NCBI GenBank assembly: GCA_032622095.1
Contig: CP136064.1
Span: forward strand, 46,515,573 to 46,579,572
Length of the DNA stretch: 64,000 nt
Source of the DNA: Siphonodentalium dalli
Taxonomy: Eukaryota > Mollusca > Scaphopoda > Gadilida > Siphonodentaliidae
Direction: 5' to 3'
This document shows, in pieces, positions 45,451 to 57,975 of the stretch. The number at the start of each line of letters is the position of its first letter. The first letter of the stretch is position 1. The notes beneath the pieces are model-generated. The model had not been told where the DNA came from. It did no database searches and saw only the letters and a program-made list of their open reading frames with translations. The position numbers and the translations under genes are program-made.

Positions 45451-47228
45451 TAGTTTGACCACGATTGCGCACGGTGAAAAGTAATTCCTTCGGTGTCGTG
45501 TGGAATACTCACCATTTTCAGATGTTTTATGTTACATGTATCTTAACAGTTTGTAGAAAAGGGTCGGCAACACACATATCGGTTGCTTATCAAATGGCCA
45601 CAATAACTTTATATAGCAATATTACCAAGGGTGGAAACTGATTTGTCTAGCTAGCTTTGGGCAGGGACAGCGGCTGAAATATTAGAAGTGGGAACATCTA
45701 TAGACCTTAATAGTTGAAAAAATTGAGGTACCATGATGGGGGTGCGATGGCTGTTCTCGGACTTGATATTTTCGTCCTGTGTCAAGGATGGGTGTTCATT
45801 TGGAAATTCCATTGTACACCAACACTCCCTCGTCCAGGGTGTCCGGGGACATCCAATCTCGATTTTAAAACATATATATAGCACCATGTACTTAAACTAT
45901 ACCTAATTATCGGTCCCTTCCATTTATACCAACTAAGCGGCTGAATTTAGGTGAACATATGACATTTGGTTTATAACCAACACGCACTACTACATTGGTA
46001 AGTTAAGGATCAGGGGACCCCGAAGTTTTCTAAGAATTCACTCATGGAACATTATATGCGGCACTATTGGCCAAATTAAATTGTTTAGACAACAAGGTGA
46101 ACGCAAACCTCTTGAGCACACAAATGTCACGCGGTTCAAATAAGTTACATAATGTCATGGTAAATATTTGGGGTCCACTGATTCTTAACGCAACATAGCC
46201 TGAAATTATCAGTAACTGTTTCAACACGAAATGCCACCACCCCCGATTCGCCGCGTATGCGTGTACCTTCGCACAAAGATACGTTCTTTAGCCCAAGCCC
46301 GACAACTGTAACTCTTTAATTCCATTCATAATTAAAATCTAGGCCGCTGACATGGCTATCTCATTTCAACTCCATTGATCTTAAACCATCTCAATGGGTT
46401 AACAGTTGAGATTCCGTGACCGCATTACAAAGAACATATACCCAGCTATAATCGCACTCACCATTATCCACACGAAGAATCGTCGTGATCACGGCGTGAA
46501 AAATCCATAATGTGGCCTATGCAGTTGTAATCTAACAATGAACTTTTACAAAAATGGTATTATTGCCGTACTATAGAACCAGCTTAGCCAGTACTTTATC
46601 ATTCCGTATTGCGAAGTTTTACATATTACAAAGCTGTAGCGTTCGAGTACTATGAAAACATGCAAAGTTGAAACTTTCAGGCCCCTTTTTCTCCACCAAA
46701 TGCAAAGATTGTCCGGTCAAGTGGATTCCGGTATATAGATGGTTCGCCAAAAAAGATCATATAAGTCAATGTATTTTGCATATAAAGAGTTTTGGGAATA
46801 TGTTGAGATTCAATCTACAATGAAAGAAATACACTGATAGAATACTATAGAACACAAAATATGTATTACAAAATTAGTAAATCACAAATTAACGCTGATA
46901 TTACAAAAATTGTATTCTATAGTACAGGCTCCAGGATGTACATATTACCATTTTAGAGCGGCAACAAATTGCCTAATTTAGCACATTCGTAGGCTGATGA
47001 AATAGCGCACTTCTGAGAAGGGTTTACCCCATCCACTGGGTGTTAAACATCTACATACAGGAGTGTTAATACCTTACCACCCGGATAGGCAACCAAACAT
47101 ATTAGATATGAAAAACTTATTGGAGTCAATCTTGACACACTTGATGTGAAAATTGACACCCGGGAGTGGCAGTTGGTCGGTCAAAAGCTCTTCAGAACTT
47201 GTGTTTGTATAATGTTATTACCTCCGAC
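45451..47228. other. Interior of inverted pair, no gene recognised
   Basis: A piece near 46905-46940 ('attgtattctatagtacaggc') repeats the end of the arms. No coding exon is convincing. Confidence 0.4.
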
Positions 47229-47232
47229 TTAA

Positions 47233-47815
47233 AGGGGTACTGTACGCCATTTTCATTAAATTTCCGGTGAAAACAACGATCTAATATCGATAATATATAG
47301 AAACATAAGTAATTTGAGTCGAAGATGTATTCTGTAAACGCTCAGGTTAATAGGCTATCTTAAAATTTTATAATTTAAAAGTTAATAATTTGATATAAAT
47401 TGAATTTATGACTGGAGCCATAAAATGGCGTCAATTAAATTACGAATTTACGTAATCAGATAAAGTAATTGAGGGATACTGGTTTGTTAAATCGATCGCA
47501 CACACGATCGCTTAAAATATTATGATGATACGGGGAGAACACCCAAGCCACTCACTGACTAGCGACGATACAATAACTTAAATGATTATATGGGACTAGT
47601 ATGCATATAATATAACTTTTATTTGATTCATTTGGTTGAAAACTGTACAAAAATTACTCGACAACGACAATTTGTATTTTTGCATTCCGGTAAATTTGTC
47701 ATCCGTAACACTACTTCGTACTCAACATACTTTCAAATAAAAAACAAATTGTTACCTTATTCTCCGACTCGGAGACTATAAAAAACAACAACAACATTTG
47801 GCGTACAGTACCCCT
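47233..47815. mobile_element. TTAA-flanked element G, copy 1
   Basis: TTAA at 47229-47232 and 47816-47819. Perfect 16-bp ends AGGGGTACTGTACGCC and GGCGTACAGTACCCCT. 583 bp, non-coding. Copy 2 starts 769 bp further on. Confidence 0.85.
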
Positions 47816-48001
47816 TTAAATGACATTTATCTGATCTTATATGTGGCAGAGTAGCACTCATGGAGCGCAAAGATATTACCTCCCTGGAGTGGCAACCTAG
47901 CACTTCAGAAAGGTACTTTTAGCTCTTGTTATATAAACACATGAACATAGAATACTTACACACGAAACTTATATTCTTCTGACAAGCTTAAAGGGGTACT
48001 G

Positions 48002-48361
48002 TACGCCATTTTCAATAAATTCCCAGTGATAACAACGATCTAATATCGATAGTATATAGAAAACTAAGTAATTTGAGTCGAAGATGTATTCTGTAAAATT
48101 TCAGGTTTATAGGTTATCTTAAAATCAAAGTTAATGATTTGATATCAATTTAATTTATGGCTGAAGTCATAAATTAAATTACGAATTTCCGTATACAAGA
48201 CGTAATCAAAATAATTCACGGATAGTGGATTGGGCAAAACGTGGCATACACCCTCGTGTAAAAAATTATGTTGATCCTGGGCGTAAACTCAAGCCACTCA
48301 CTGACTAGTGACTATAAAATGACTTAATGAGTACATGGGACTAGTATGCATATAATATAAC
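48002..48361. mobile_element. TTAA-flanked element G, copy 2 (right part lost)
   Basis: Starts AGGGGTACTGTACGCC after TTAA (47998-48001) and follows copy 1 closely to 'gggactagtatgcatataat', then stops abruptly at the right arm of the inverted pair. Confidence 0.8.
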
Positions 48362-48672
48362 TAACTCAAGTATCGGAAACTATTCACACATAATGTACCT
48401 TTATTTATCAACTAAATCACTCACCAACTGACACAAATAGGCATTGCCATATCACTCGCATATATCATTAGAGTAATTTCCCTTAACAAAATCACAAATG
48501 TTTATATATGCGTTTATCGAACGGTGGTCGATAGTACTCGATTTGCCGTCTTTTTGTGATTTACAAGAAATCGCGTTCGCTGTTAGATTACAGTGGTCTA
48601 TAGTACTCGATACCTTCTGTGTGGCTCAAATAAGCCTGCTATTACAAAAATTGTATTCTATAGTATAGGCCC
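48362..48672. repeat. Right arm of 310-bp inverted pair
   Basis: Inverse of 45135-45450, beginning 'tcaagtatcggaaac' and ending 'tagtataggcccc'. Confidence 0.8.
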
Positions 48673-48953
48673 CTGAAGCGTCAGATATACAGTATCAGGA
48701 TGAGTACCGAAAGTAAACACTTTTCTTTTCAAACATTAATTCTGCAATCAAGTCTTTCTCGCTTGCTATTACGTGTGAGTGTATTCGTCTCGAGTGACGT
48801 TGAAATTATAAATTTCTGACTCCTTTCAGTGGACAATGACCCATACATATCTAATGAAAGCTTCAATATTTGAGGTCTTTGCAAATAATTATTGATAATA
48901 CCTCTTGCGCTTTCGTCCGCGAAATATAAAAACAACCATCTGGAGTTTAACAC

Positions 48954-49727
48954 TCATATTAATGTTGCATGGCCACAAACTGCTTTGATGTGTTCATTTT
49001 TTATGTTATCTGATCCAGAACTCTTGCCATTTTTTAGCATATGGATTGCATTTAAGATATCATTTTCAGAAATGGGTTTATCTAAATCGTCATTTTCTTG
49101 ATTCAGCATGTTATCTGTTAATATGAAATCGTCACTTGATTCAAGATTATTATTTTTCAAGAAAGTATACATATTTTCAATATCTACTTTTGTTTGAACT
49201 TTTGTTTGAACTCAAACAAAAGTAGATATTGAAATATGTGGTTAGATGTAGAGAAACCCTTTCGAAACCCTGCTTGATTCTTGTCTATACGGTGTTTGGA
49301 TTCTGCATATCTACTCATTCTACTATTCAGAATTTTAGTAAAAACGTTTCCAAGACAACTCATAATGGTTATGGGTCGATAATTTTCAGGTTTGGTCACC
49401 TTTATTCTTGTAGATGGGAACTACTATTCCTATGAGCCATTCGTCTGGTATGTTTCCTGTATAAAAAATGAGGTTAAACCATTTCACATATAAAGGGAGC
49501 ATTATATTTATAGTTGCTTTGATGTGTTCAATATTTATGTTATCTGATCCAGAACTCTTGCCATTTTTTAGCATATGGATTGCATTTAAGATGTCATTTT
49601 CAGAAATGGGTTTATCTAAGTCGTCATTTTCTTGATTCCGCATGTTATCTGTTAATATGAAATCGTCACTTGATTCAAGATTATTATTTTTCAAGAAAGT
49701 ATACATATTTTCAACATCTACTTTTGT
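48954..49727 (-). pseudogene. LINE reverse transcriptase N-terminal fragment, partly duplicated
   Basis: The minus strand encodes MYTFLKNNNLESSDD..., NGKSSGSDNI, IPDEWLIGIVVPIYKNKGD (49706-49386), then after a frameshift KPENYRPITIMSCLGNVFTK and QAGFRKGFSTSNHIFQ (49399-49184). These are the pre-RT region and first RT blocks of a non-LTR ORF2. A second copy of the first block follows on the same strand (49172-48954), joined at FKQK. The two blocks are direct repeats of about 217 bp. Catalytic YxDD is absent. Dead. Confidence 0.75.
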
Positions 49728-50620
49728 TTGAAGCCAAAAACTCGTCTTTCCCTAAATGGTAACCTCATAGAAGCTGTAAATGAATATACATATCTGGGAA
49801 TACCTTTAACGAAGGCGACCAATTTTAGTAAAGCTCGAAAACACAAAGCAACTGGTGCCATGTATAGATTGATTTATAAATCACGGGAAATGAATATCCC
49901 AATTGCACAAAAGATTGACCTATTTGGGAAGGTAGTTAAACCGATTATATTGTATGGCTGTGAAATATGGGGCTATCAAAATATTCAGGATTTCGAGAAA
50001 CTCCAATTGAGATTTTTGAAATACGTTTTAAATTTAAAACCGACTACACCAGATGTTATGGTATATGGTGAAACTGGAATGCATCCACATATACTAGACA
50101 TAGATGTTCGTATGATCGCATACTGGGTGAGTGTTATCAATTCCGGAAGTGCAAAAATTAATGCTATTCTTTATAGGTTATTACTACAGCTGTATACGAC
50201 GAACCAGTATATGCACCCATGGCTGAAACATGTTGAAAATATTTTAGATAACACTTATTTATAATATATATGGACTATACAAGGCACTTTGCAAATTAGG
50301 TCGAAGAATCTGTTTAAAAAGCACTGACTGAGCAATATGTAATTGATTAGCGACAAAATATAAATACTATGAAGAAATGTTCACTCGATCGGCATATTAA
50401 GCACAAGTTCAATATTGAAACTTATTTAAATCATGTATCCAGAAAAATGCAATATCTATTGTTCGCTTTCGGTGTCGAAACCACCGCCTCCCGATTAAAA
50501 CAGGTTCATGGGGAAAAACAACAGACCCTGGATCCTGATATTACTGTACTGCATGCAATGTAGCGGCAACTGGGGATGAATATCATTATTTATACCACGA
50601 TCGCCTATCTTACTATATAA
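49728..50620 (+). pseudogene. LINE ORF2 C-terminal fragment, inverted relative to its RT part
   Basis: An open frame to 50264 encodes the region after the RT domain (NEYTYLGIPL, VVKPIILYGCEIWG, VMVYGETGMHPHIL). After stops and frameshifts, 50480-50610 still reads RFRCRNHRLPIKTGSW, CTACN and GDEYHYL, the same zinc-knuckle region as in the fragment at 22059. It abuts the minus-strand RT part at 49727/49728, with the RT core missing, as expected after 5' inversion during insertion. Confidence 0.7.
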
Positions 50621-50782
50621 ATAAAGCCATCTGTTTAAATTTTACATTTAATCAACACCTGTTGATTAAACGTGCTTACTGTTGATTAAACTTCGCAGAG
50701 TGGATTAAACTTTCTCAATACAATTTGAACGGAAAAGTGTTTATCCATCGCATTGTAAAGATCGTGGCATAAACAAAATATA

Positions 50783-50911
50783 CGCATATTGTTTCTGAAT
50801 AACAAATTTAATCCACTCGTGGGATTGGCGATTTACAACACTCGCTGAAGCTCGTGCTTAAATCGCCAATCCCACTCGTGGATTAAATTTGTTATTCAGA
50901 AACAATATGCG
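50783..50911. repeat. 53-bp near-perfect inverted repeat
   Basis: CGCATATTGTTTCTGAATAA... is mirrored at the right end of the segment. The only differences are at a CACTCGTG/CACGAGTG core. The loop is 23 nt ('cactcgctgaagctcgtg'). Upstream 'gttgattaaac' occurs twice (about 50661 and 50680). Confidence 0.8.
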
Positions 50912-50984
50912 AATATTCTATATATGTTTAATTGTGGGAGAACGGAATCACTGAGGCGACGTTTCTTACCTTTATCCCTAAGGG

Positions 50985-51062
50985 CGCGTACACATGAAGC
51001 TGCAAGAAAATATCTGCAAGAAAATATCAGGTACAATTGTACGCTGATATTTTCTTGCTACA
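50985..51062. repeat. Foldback fragment 'aagggcgcgtacacatg'
   Basis: 'gcaagaaaatatc' is duplicated and then mirrored ('gatattttcttgc'). The same end, AAGGGCGCGTACACATGG, occurs inverted at 57955-57972, so this is a dispersed element end. Confidence 0.55.
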
Positions 51063-52587
51063 AAGATTACGCCCGTGAGAAAGCGACGGGTTATATGGCG
51101 TTGATTGAGCTCAATGTGACTAGCGTTAGTCGTGTTTGTTGAAGTGAATTACTGCGGACAAACAACCTATAGTCCATATCGAATATTCGTCCATAATTCC
51201 ATTTGCATCCCCTTGCACCTCAGTGCTCTTAGGCCTAATATTAGACCATGGTTCGGCACGGTGTGCCGAAAATTTTGTAATCTTAACAAGAAAATAGCAA
51301 AATCCTACCATCTAGACTATCCTCAAGCATTCCTAGAGTTGGATATTCAAACCTGACACCACACTTAGGTTGGAAAATTTACAACTGATGACAATTCCAA
51401 TGATAATGTTGACCAAATGTATGACAATATTGTTTTCTTAAATTAACTAGCAGTTTTTTACTTTTGACTGACCACGGGGGAGGAACCAGGACACAAGCTT
51501 TCCAAGTGTTGGAAGTTTCCAACCTGTCACTCCCCTGAGGTTGGAAAGTTTCCAACTGATAACCATTTCAGACCATATTTTTTTTACCAAAAATAGGAAA
51601 ATATGCAAATATTGGTCCAAAAAACAATTAATCCCCCCCCCCAAGATTGTTTTTGAAAATCAAACTACAAGAAAATTTCAACCTATTGTTGGTGTGAAAT
51701 TTCCAACTAATGTTTTGGCAGGTATGAAATTTCCAACTGTTGAACAATTTGACCAAAGTTGGGGGTGAGAAACCCCCAACCCCCCCCCCCCCCGGCCCAC
51801 CCTGTCACAACCAATATAACATGGAAATACGTAGTATGTTGAAACAGACGGTACTATTGATGGATCATTTCGGCCAATTTGGCCGGTTACTTCATGTGAC
51901 TTTTTCATCTGACGTGTGTGTCGGATAATTGATCTGGAGGATTTATGTAAATGTTAGCCCAAACTACATTTCCAAGTAACGATGGTTTTGTTGTTTATTT
52001 TGAGGAATAATACCGCGTTAGATGAATTCAGCCCAAATATGTTAACAGTTGTCGTGTCAAACATTCGGCAGTAGGTTAGCGTTATTTAGTATTTGTGGAT
52101 GTCCTTTAACATGGGGAAAATAGACTACTGCGCTTGAACGAGCATGTGAATTTGTCGTTTTTAATGTACAGCAACTTGATAATCAATAACAGAGGCATTC
52201 TCTGTCAAATAAGGTCGCTCTATTTACGGTATTAATTGCGGAACTTTCTAAAGTAAACTACGCGTAAACGGATACATACGGTAAATTATAGAATGTGCCG
52301 GAATCGGCCTAATCGCCCCATGGCCAACTCGCCCAGTCGACGTGTGTCAATTCGGTACCTACTATAACATGTACCCGAGTCCGATTCGGAATAAAAGATG
52401 TATACGGGTGTTATATAGCGTTTGGTCCGTTGTTTCTCAATGAATATTATTGAAATTTGGTGTATATGTCCGGGCTGGGACATGGAATACAACAACGTTT
52501 GAATTGTTTTTAAATTTACAAATTTGTTGATTTTATTCAATTTTGTTTCGTTCTGAAAACACACTATAAAGTGTATATAATATAATA
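51063..52587. other. No gene; 'tttccaact' repeats at 51480-51780
   Basis: The phrase 'tttccaac' occurs at least seven times in 300 bp at irregular spacing, followed by a C-homopolymer at 51779. The rest shows nothing. Confidence 0.4.
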
Positions 52588-52884
52588 ACGAACACGAGAC
52601 ATACATAATTTATAAACTGTTAACAAAAGATATCAAATTCAATACATGACAAAGATGACTCAGTGGACTTTATAAAGTGAACATAAAAACATTGAGGTAA
52701 GAATCTTTTTAAGGAATGCAACTTTATTTAATGATAATAAACACATAAATTAAAATAACAAACATGAGACATACATGATTTATAAACTGTTAACAAAAGA
52801 TATCAAACTCAATACATGACAAAGATGACTCAGTGAAGTTTATAAAGTGAACATAAAAATATTAAGGTAAGAATCTTTTTAAGC
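52588..52884. repeat. Tandem duplication, period ~173 bp
   Basis: 'gagacatacataatttataa'...'ggtaagaatctttttaag' at about 52597-52712 recurs at 52764-52880 with few differences. Confidence 0.8.
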
Positions 52885-54359
52885 ATTACTAAACCGTTTA
52901 GCACAGACCACAGTCCACTTCACTCATCCGATCATCACCAAACTTCATATTTATCTTGATATTGATCTATCAGATGAGAGCTATCAAATATGTTTTTAAT
53001 TTCATAGGAAAAAATGGTCGCCAGCGGCCATATTGCATTTACGTTATATTTTATCGCGTCATGTCGATATCTAGTATTACTTAGAAATTTCACCTTTCCA
53101 GATTCATAATTGCTCCATTGACTGTAACAGATGAAATTATTCCCCTCTTCGGATAGAGTGTCACTGAAACTTTATTTTGTCAGACTGTCTGTATAATCAC
53201 TGATTATATATGGCAATAATCTGTAATAAGATGTAGCACTATTTTATTTTATATTTACATGCAGTGCTGTTTTTATACATCAATTCTAATCCCCCTAGAT
53301 CATCATGTGATCGATCATACATCGCGCGAGGACCTGGTTGAATTAAGGGGGGTTTTATGGATCACTTCTGTCCTCAAGCTAGATTATACTTATGACATTT
53401 AATGGCATGTTACTAACGTGGAGGGTTAGATATGCTTGAGAAACCACCACTCTTTAATTCACACCAAGTTCTCAGCTGTCATGTTCGGATATTAGAACCC
53501 ATAGCCATGATATATGGTTTATTTTGTGTATACTAGTAATATAGTTATTTTCAGTACCTTTATATACCAGTACTGTGTATAACAATGCATATAAATTAAT
53601 CCATGTATACATGTATATTGATTCAACGGATTCAGTGGTTTTGTCCATCAGTCTATCAAATTTGCGGGGAAAACATGGCCACAAGCAGTACACCCTGCTA
53701 AATTTCGAATTTGAATCAATTGGCGCACCCTGCAGCCAGCTTTTTTTGGAGAACTTTTTCTTATGTGGATATTTTGGGTCACCGCTAGATGTGAGCCATA
53801 TTTTGTTCTCAAACTGTCCTTGTGAAGACATCACTGCCAGCGGTGATCTTCAATTTTACTATTTTTATGGCTAAATAATTTGGTTGATCCTACAGACGAC
53901 ACCCTTGTCCGATCGTCATCAGATTCCACAATTATCTTCTGGATAACCAGGGTGAGAGTAATCTAATTTTCCCGAATTTCGTTAAAAAACATTACCACAG
54001 GCAGCAATTTGGTATCTTACTCTTTGATCCTCTTTTGCATGACTGAATTGTTTAGCAACTGTACAGACATATCCCTCATCTGGTTTTTATATACATGTAT
54101 ATCTCTTCATGCGGATAGCCAGTATTACGTAGGTACTTCAACTTTCTGCATTCCTGTCATCATTTGAAATATAAAAATGTACCTGATACATGCACCCTTC
54201 AAAATTTGTTTCGTCGTATCTATTTTAATGACCCGTATGGTAATATTGATACAGATATATTTGTCAAACATTTCTTTGTACAATATACAGGTATTTAGTT
54301 TGTAACTAAATCTAGAAATATATAATAGTAGCTCGTGGACCCCACTTCGTCCGGGATGT
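52885..54359. other. No feature recognised
   Basis: Overlapping open frames on both strands at 53472-53874 lack recognisable domains or splice context. Confidence 0.35.
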
Positions 54360-54790
54360 TCCCCTCTGATTTTCGGAGAAATGCGCGATTTAACCTTGAA
54401 TTGACTATTTTAAAGGTGAAGGTCATGTCGGGGTCACGATTTGACCCGTCCAAAACACTCCCCGGACAAAAGTCACGACAAAAGTACCCGTCGAAATCCG
54501 CCCGGCTTTATACCCGATTTGACCTTGAATTGACAATTTTGAATGTCAAGATCAGGTCAGGGTCATGATTTGACCCACCCGAAACACTCCTGGGACAAAG
54601 GTAACAGTAGGTATCAAATTTCGATGAAATACTTCCGTTTTACCAGATTTGACCTTGAATTGATCTTTTTGAATGTCAAAGTCAGGTCGGGATCAAGATT
54701 TGACCCGTCCAAAATACTCCCTGGAAATAATTTCCCCTAGGTATCAAATTTCGTCAAATCTGTCCGGCAGTTTTCCCGGCCATAGCTAAC
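54360..54790. repeat. Three tandem blocks, ~130 bp each
   Basis: 'gatttgaccttgaattgac' type starts at about 54386, 54519 and 54646, each followed by 'gatttgacccgtcc' and 'actccc.gga'. It ends in 'acagacaaacagacagacaaatg' and 'aaactagctgatgtactcg', a tail type seen in many invertebrate dispersed repeats. Confidence 0.6.
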
Positions 54791-54929
54791 AGACAAACAG
54801 ACAGACAAATGTCCAAAATATATATTAAACTAGCTGATGTACTCGACTTCGTTCGGGCTAGTTAGGGATTTTTTTTGTGATCGCCTCCATCTGGACAGTA
54901 CCCAGTATATACAGCGTCTGGCCAAACTA

Positions 54930-55225
54930 TTGTTCAATTGGTCCAGAAACATGCCTATATCAGCACGTTCGAGAACATGGTCCCACGTGAAATTGGACCC
55001 GTCCATATTGCTCCCGGGATCGAAGTAGTCCTACACACAAATTTTTAGTCGGATCGGTCAAGGTCCAGAAACATGCCTATGAGCGAGGTCAAGTTGACAC
55101 GTTAAATACCAAATTCGAGCAGTGTTAGAGTCTATAACACATACACACATGCATTCACGCATACACACATACATACATACATACAGACAGGTGTTTCAAA
55201 ATGTATAATCGATAGCTACAACAAT
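54930..55225 (-). repeat. Helitron-like H4 relative, minus strand
   Basis: Reading the minus strand: 'ttttgaaacacctgtctgta', 'gtgttatagactctaacactgctcg', then the 'gatccgac..aattt' and 'ccgggag' phrases seen at 6360-6680. A CATA/CACA microsatellite lies at 55140-55190. Confidence 0.5.
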
Positions 55226-55928
55226 TCTATGGTAGATAGTTCACGGCCGACCTGATGCATGCATCTTAGTTTTCTTGTAACTAGAGTGCTTGAATTGTTA
55301 CAATCATATCCCCGCCAGATTAGTTAACGGATTGTCAGAGTGCTAATTTTGGACAATTATTTCATTGTTTATTTACATTGATTTGACTCTATCAGATGTG
55401 TGGTTCGTTTCTATAGTATTCGCGTTAGGTTCGTTTCTTTGTTAGATTAGGCTTTCTCTAAATTACAACATTTCTTTGTATTAATCAGCTGGCTATTCTT
55501 ATGCAACTTGTTAATTCTTGACCAAGCAAGTGCCCAAGCATGTGCTCATTAATTACCATTCATCGCACGTATTCTAAGCTTTACTTTTAATAATAACTTA
55601 TTTGTCAAACTGCTAATGCCATTGTAGTGATCGGATATTTTATATGCAAATCTGTTAATCTAATCTCGCGTCGTTAATTCACACCTGTTATTGCTTTGTA
55701 CATGTATATAAGAATTTGTAAAACTGTGAAATGGCACTCTATGTTTTGGAATTCCAATATTCAGTCACGTTTCACCTATTACAACTGGAGGTCCAATTGT
55801 TTGGTGGATTCCAACTATACCGGAATGTCCGTATATTTGTATTGTGTAAATAAATGCTAATTCCCCAGAAAGACTCAACCTTGATTCAACCCGAAATCAG
55901 CTCTATCAAAGGATACCGATGGCCATCT
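55226..55928. other. No feature recognised
   Basis: 'aaataaatgctaattcccc' near 55850 resembles a polyadenylation region, but no upstream coding sequence is seen. Confidence 0.35.
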
Positions 55929-57835
55929 ATCAAGGTGAAAATGAACTAATATACTCACGCCAATCGGGTTTCATGCCAGGGCAAAGTACATCTCATCAAC
56001 TCATAGATCTATATAATCACCTGAGCAAATCTCTCGACAATGGCTTATATACGTGTTCTACTTTCTGTGATATATCGAAGGCATTCGAGAGAGTTTGGCA
56101 CAGTGGATTGGTACATAAACTGTCTAGTTATGGCGTGCGAGGGAAACCATTGAAATGGATAGAAAATTATCTAAGAAACCGCCAGCAGCGCGTATTAGTA
56201 AACGACAGCTTTTCTGATTATGAGATCATCCCAGCGGGAGTCCCTCAATGCTCAATTTTAGGACCTTTTCTATTTTTAGTTTACATAAATGACCTACCTG
56301 ACAACATCAGTTCCGTGACCAGAATGTACGCCGACGATACCTGTCTTACAAATAGCCACCACGATCTGAATGAGTTGGCACGGATTATGAATATGGACCT
56401 TGAAACCATAGCAACATGGTCAAAAAATTGGCTGGTCAGCTTTAATCCCTCAAAAACAATGGGCATGTCATATTCATTGATTGGCACCTCTGGTGATATC
56501 CCTAATTTAACTTTTAATAGTGACACAATATCATTTGTTGAGACACACAAACACCTTGGTCTTGAGCTCCAATCAAATATGTCGTGGAACAATCATATAA
56601 ATGCAACTATAAAGAGAGTAGCATCCCGCTTATCACAACTTAGAAAATTTAAATTCCAACTCGACAGGAAGACATTAGAAAATATATATAAAACATATAT
56701 ACTGCCTCTATATGATTACTCGGATGTAGTCTGGGCATGCGCGCCAAAATATCAATTGGATAAACTTGACCGATTACACATTGATGCAGCCAGAATTGTC
56801 AGCGGCCTCACGCGTTCAGTATCAGATACAGACATTATGACAGAAGTCGGCTGGCCCTCGCTAAGAAAAAGGCGCGAACTTCATAAATTACAAACTATGT
56901 ATATCATTGCAAATCAGAGGGCCCCTACTTACCTCACTAAAATAATACCACCCAGGATAGCCGATATATCCGAGTATGAATTCAGAAACCCCGAAATTTT
57001 TTACACATACTTCAGCAATACCGATCGAGCACTACAAAAAGTCATTTTTTCCCTCAACAATAAAAGCGTGGAACGACATGCCTTCCGCAATAACAGAAGC
57101 TCCGACGATTTTCGATTTTAAAGATTATCTTAGAATAATTGATCCCACCGCTAGACCTCCAATATATTTCTATACAGGTCGTAGGAAATATAATGTATTG
57201 CACGCCAGACTAAGAAACTATTGTAGTGATCTTCAGTCTGACAAATTTCAGAATTATATTGCAGGAAGCCCACGTTGTACGTGCGGCAACCAGTGTGAAG
57301 ATGCCTATCACTACTTCTTTATGTGTCCCCACTACCAGTCAGAACGAACTGAGATGTTTCATATGCTACACAGAGAAGGAATTAAATTAACGCACATGAA
57401 CAATCTACTTGCTGGCCTCCCGAATGCTCATAACAAACAAAATGTGAAATTGTTCAAAATAGTCCAGCATTTTATCGCGGAGACTAAACGTTTCTAGTTA
57501 AATTTCAAGATAAGAAATTAGTTTATCAATTATCACATGTTTTCCTTTCGCCTCACCATAGAATGCAACTCGGCGTTGGCACCCCCCCCCCCCGCCAATC
57601 AATCTTACTGACTCACTCATCCTTCCTCAATGATTTGTTACAATCTGCCATCATCACCTTTCTCATTCACCACGTGCAGCTGTAAATAAGTTACTTATTG
57701 TGCCATTTTGATAAACAAATTGTTTGTATCAATGTATACCGAAGAGGGGCTCATTAAGTTTTGTAACTTGTGCCCCAATCCATTTTGTATTATACTACAA
57801 ATAAAATATGTTTAAAAAAAAAAAATCAAGGTGAA
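55929..57835 (+). mobile_element. 5'-truncated LINE insertion with 11-bp target duplication
   Basis: ATCAAGGTGAA occurs at 55929-55939 and again at 57825-57835, immediately after an A-run (57813-57825) that follows an AATAAA at about 57800. Between them is a LINE 3' half with reverse transcriptase. This is the standard signature of target-primed reverse transcription with 5' truncation. Confidence 0.75.
55940..57497 (+). pseudogene. Jockey/CR1-type LINE reverse transcriptase, one frameshift
   Basis: The frame from 55919 reads QSGFMPGQSTSHQL, FCDISKAFERVW (motif A Asp at residue 51), AGVPQCSILGP (Cys where the family normally has Gly), and MYADDT (catalytic YADD, residues 137-140), then the thumb and connection regions to about residue 370. 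At the A-run near 57036-57041 the frame shifts by one base; the correct continuation is KSFFPSTIKAWNDMPSAI, running to TAG 57495-57497 with a C-terminal CxC...CEDAYHYFFMCP zinc-like motif. The N-terminal endonuclease is missing. The first ten residues include target-site sequence. Relatively recent but inactive. Confidence 0.8.
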
Positions 57836-57975
57836 CACATATCACCAATTGGCGATAAAATATCAGCGCGCTGCCTTCGTCTGATATTTTCCGGTATTAT
57901 TTATTTCATTGGTCAAGTAAGTCACATGGGGCATACCTGATATTTTCTTGCTGGCCATGTGTACGCGCCCTTACT
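57836..57975. repeat. Foldback element end 'gatattttcttgctgg..cgcgccctt'
   Basis: 'gataaaatatcagcg', 'ctgatattttccgg' and 'ctgatattttcttgctggcc' form inverted pairs. The right end CCATGTGTACGCGCCCTT matches 50988-51005 inverted. It lies just after the LINE target duplication. Confidence 0.5.

Noticed and set aside
53472-53874. Antiparallel open frames of 100-120 codons
   Set aside because: Unrecognised on both strands, without splice signals or codon pattern. Such lengths occur by chance in 64 kb.
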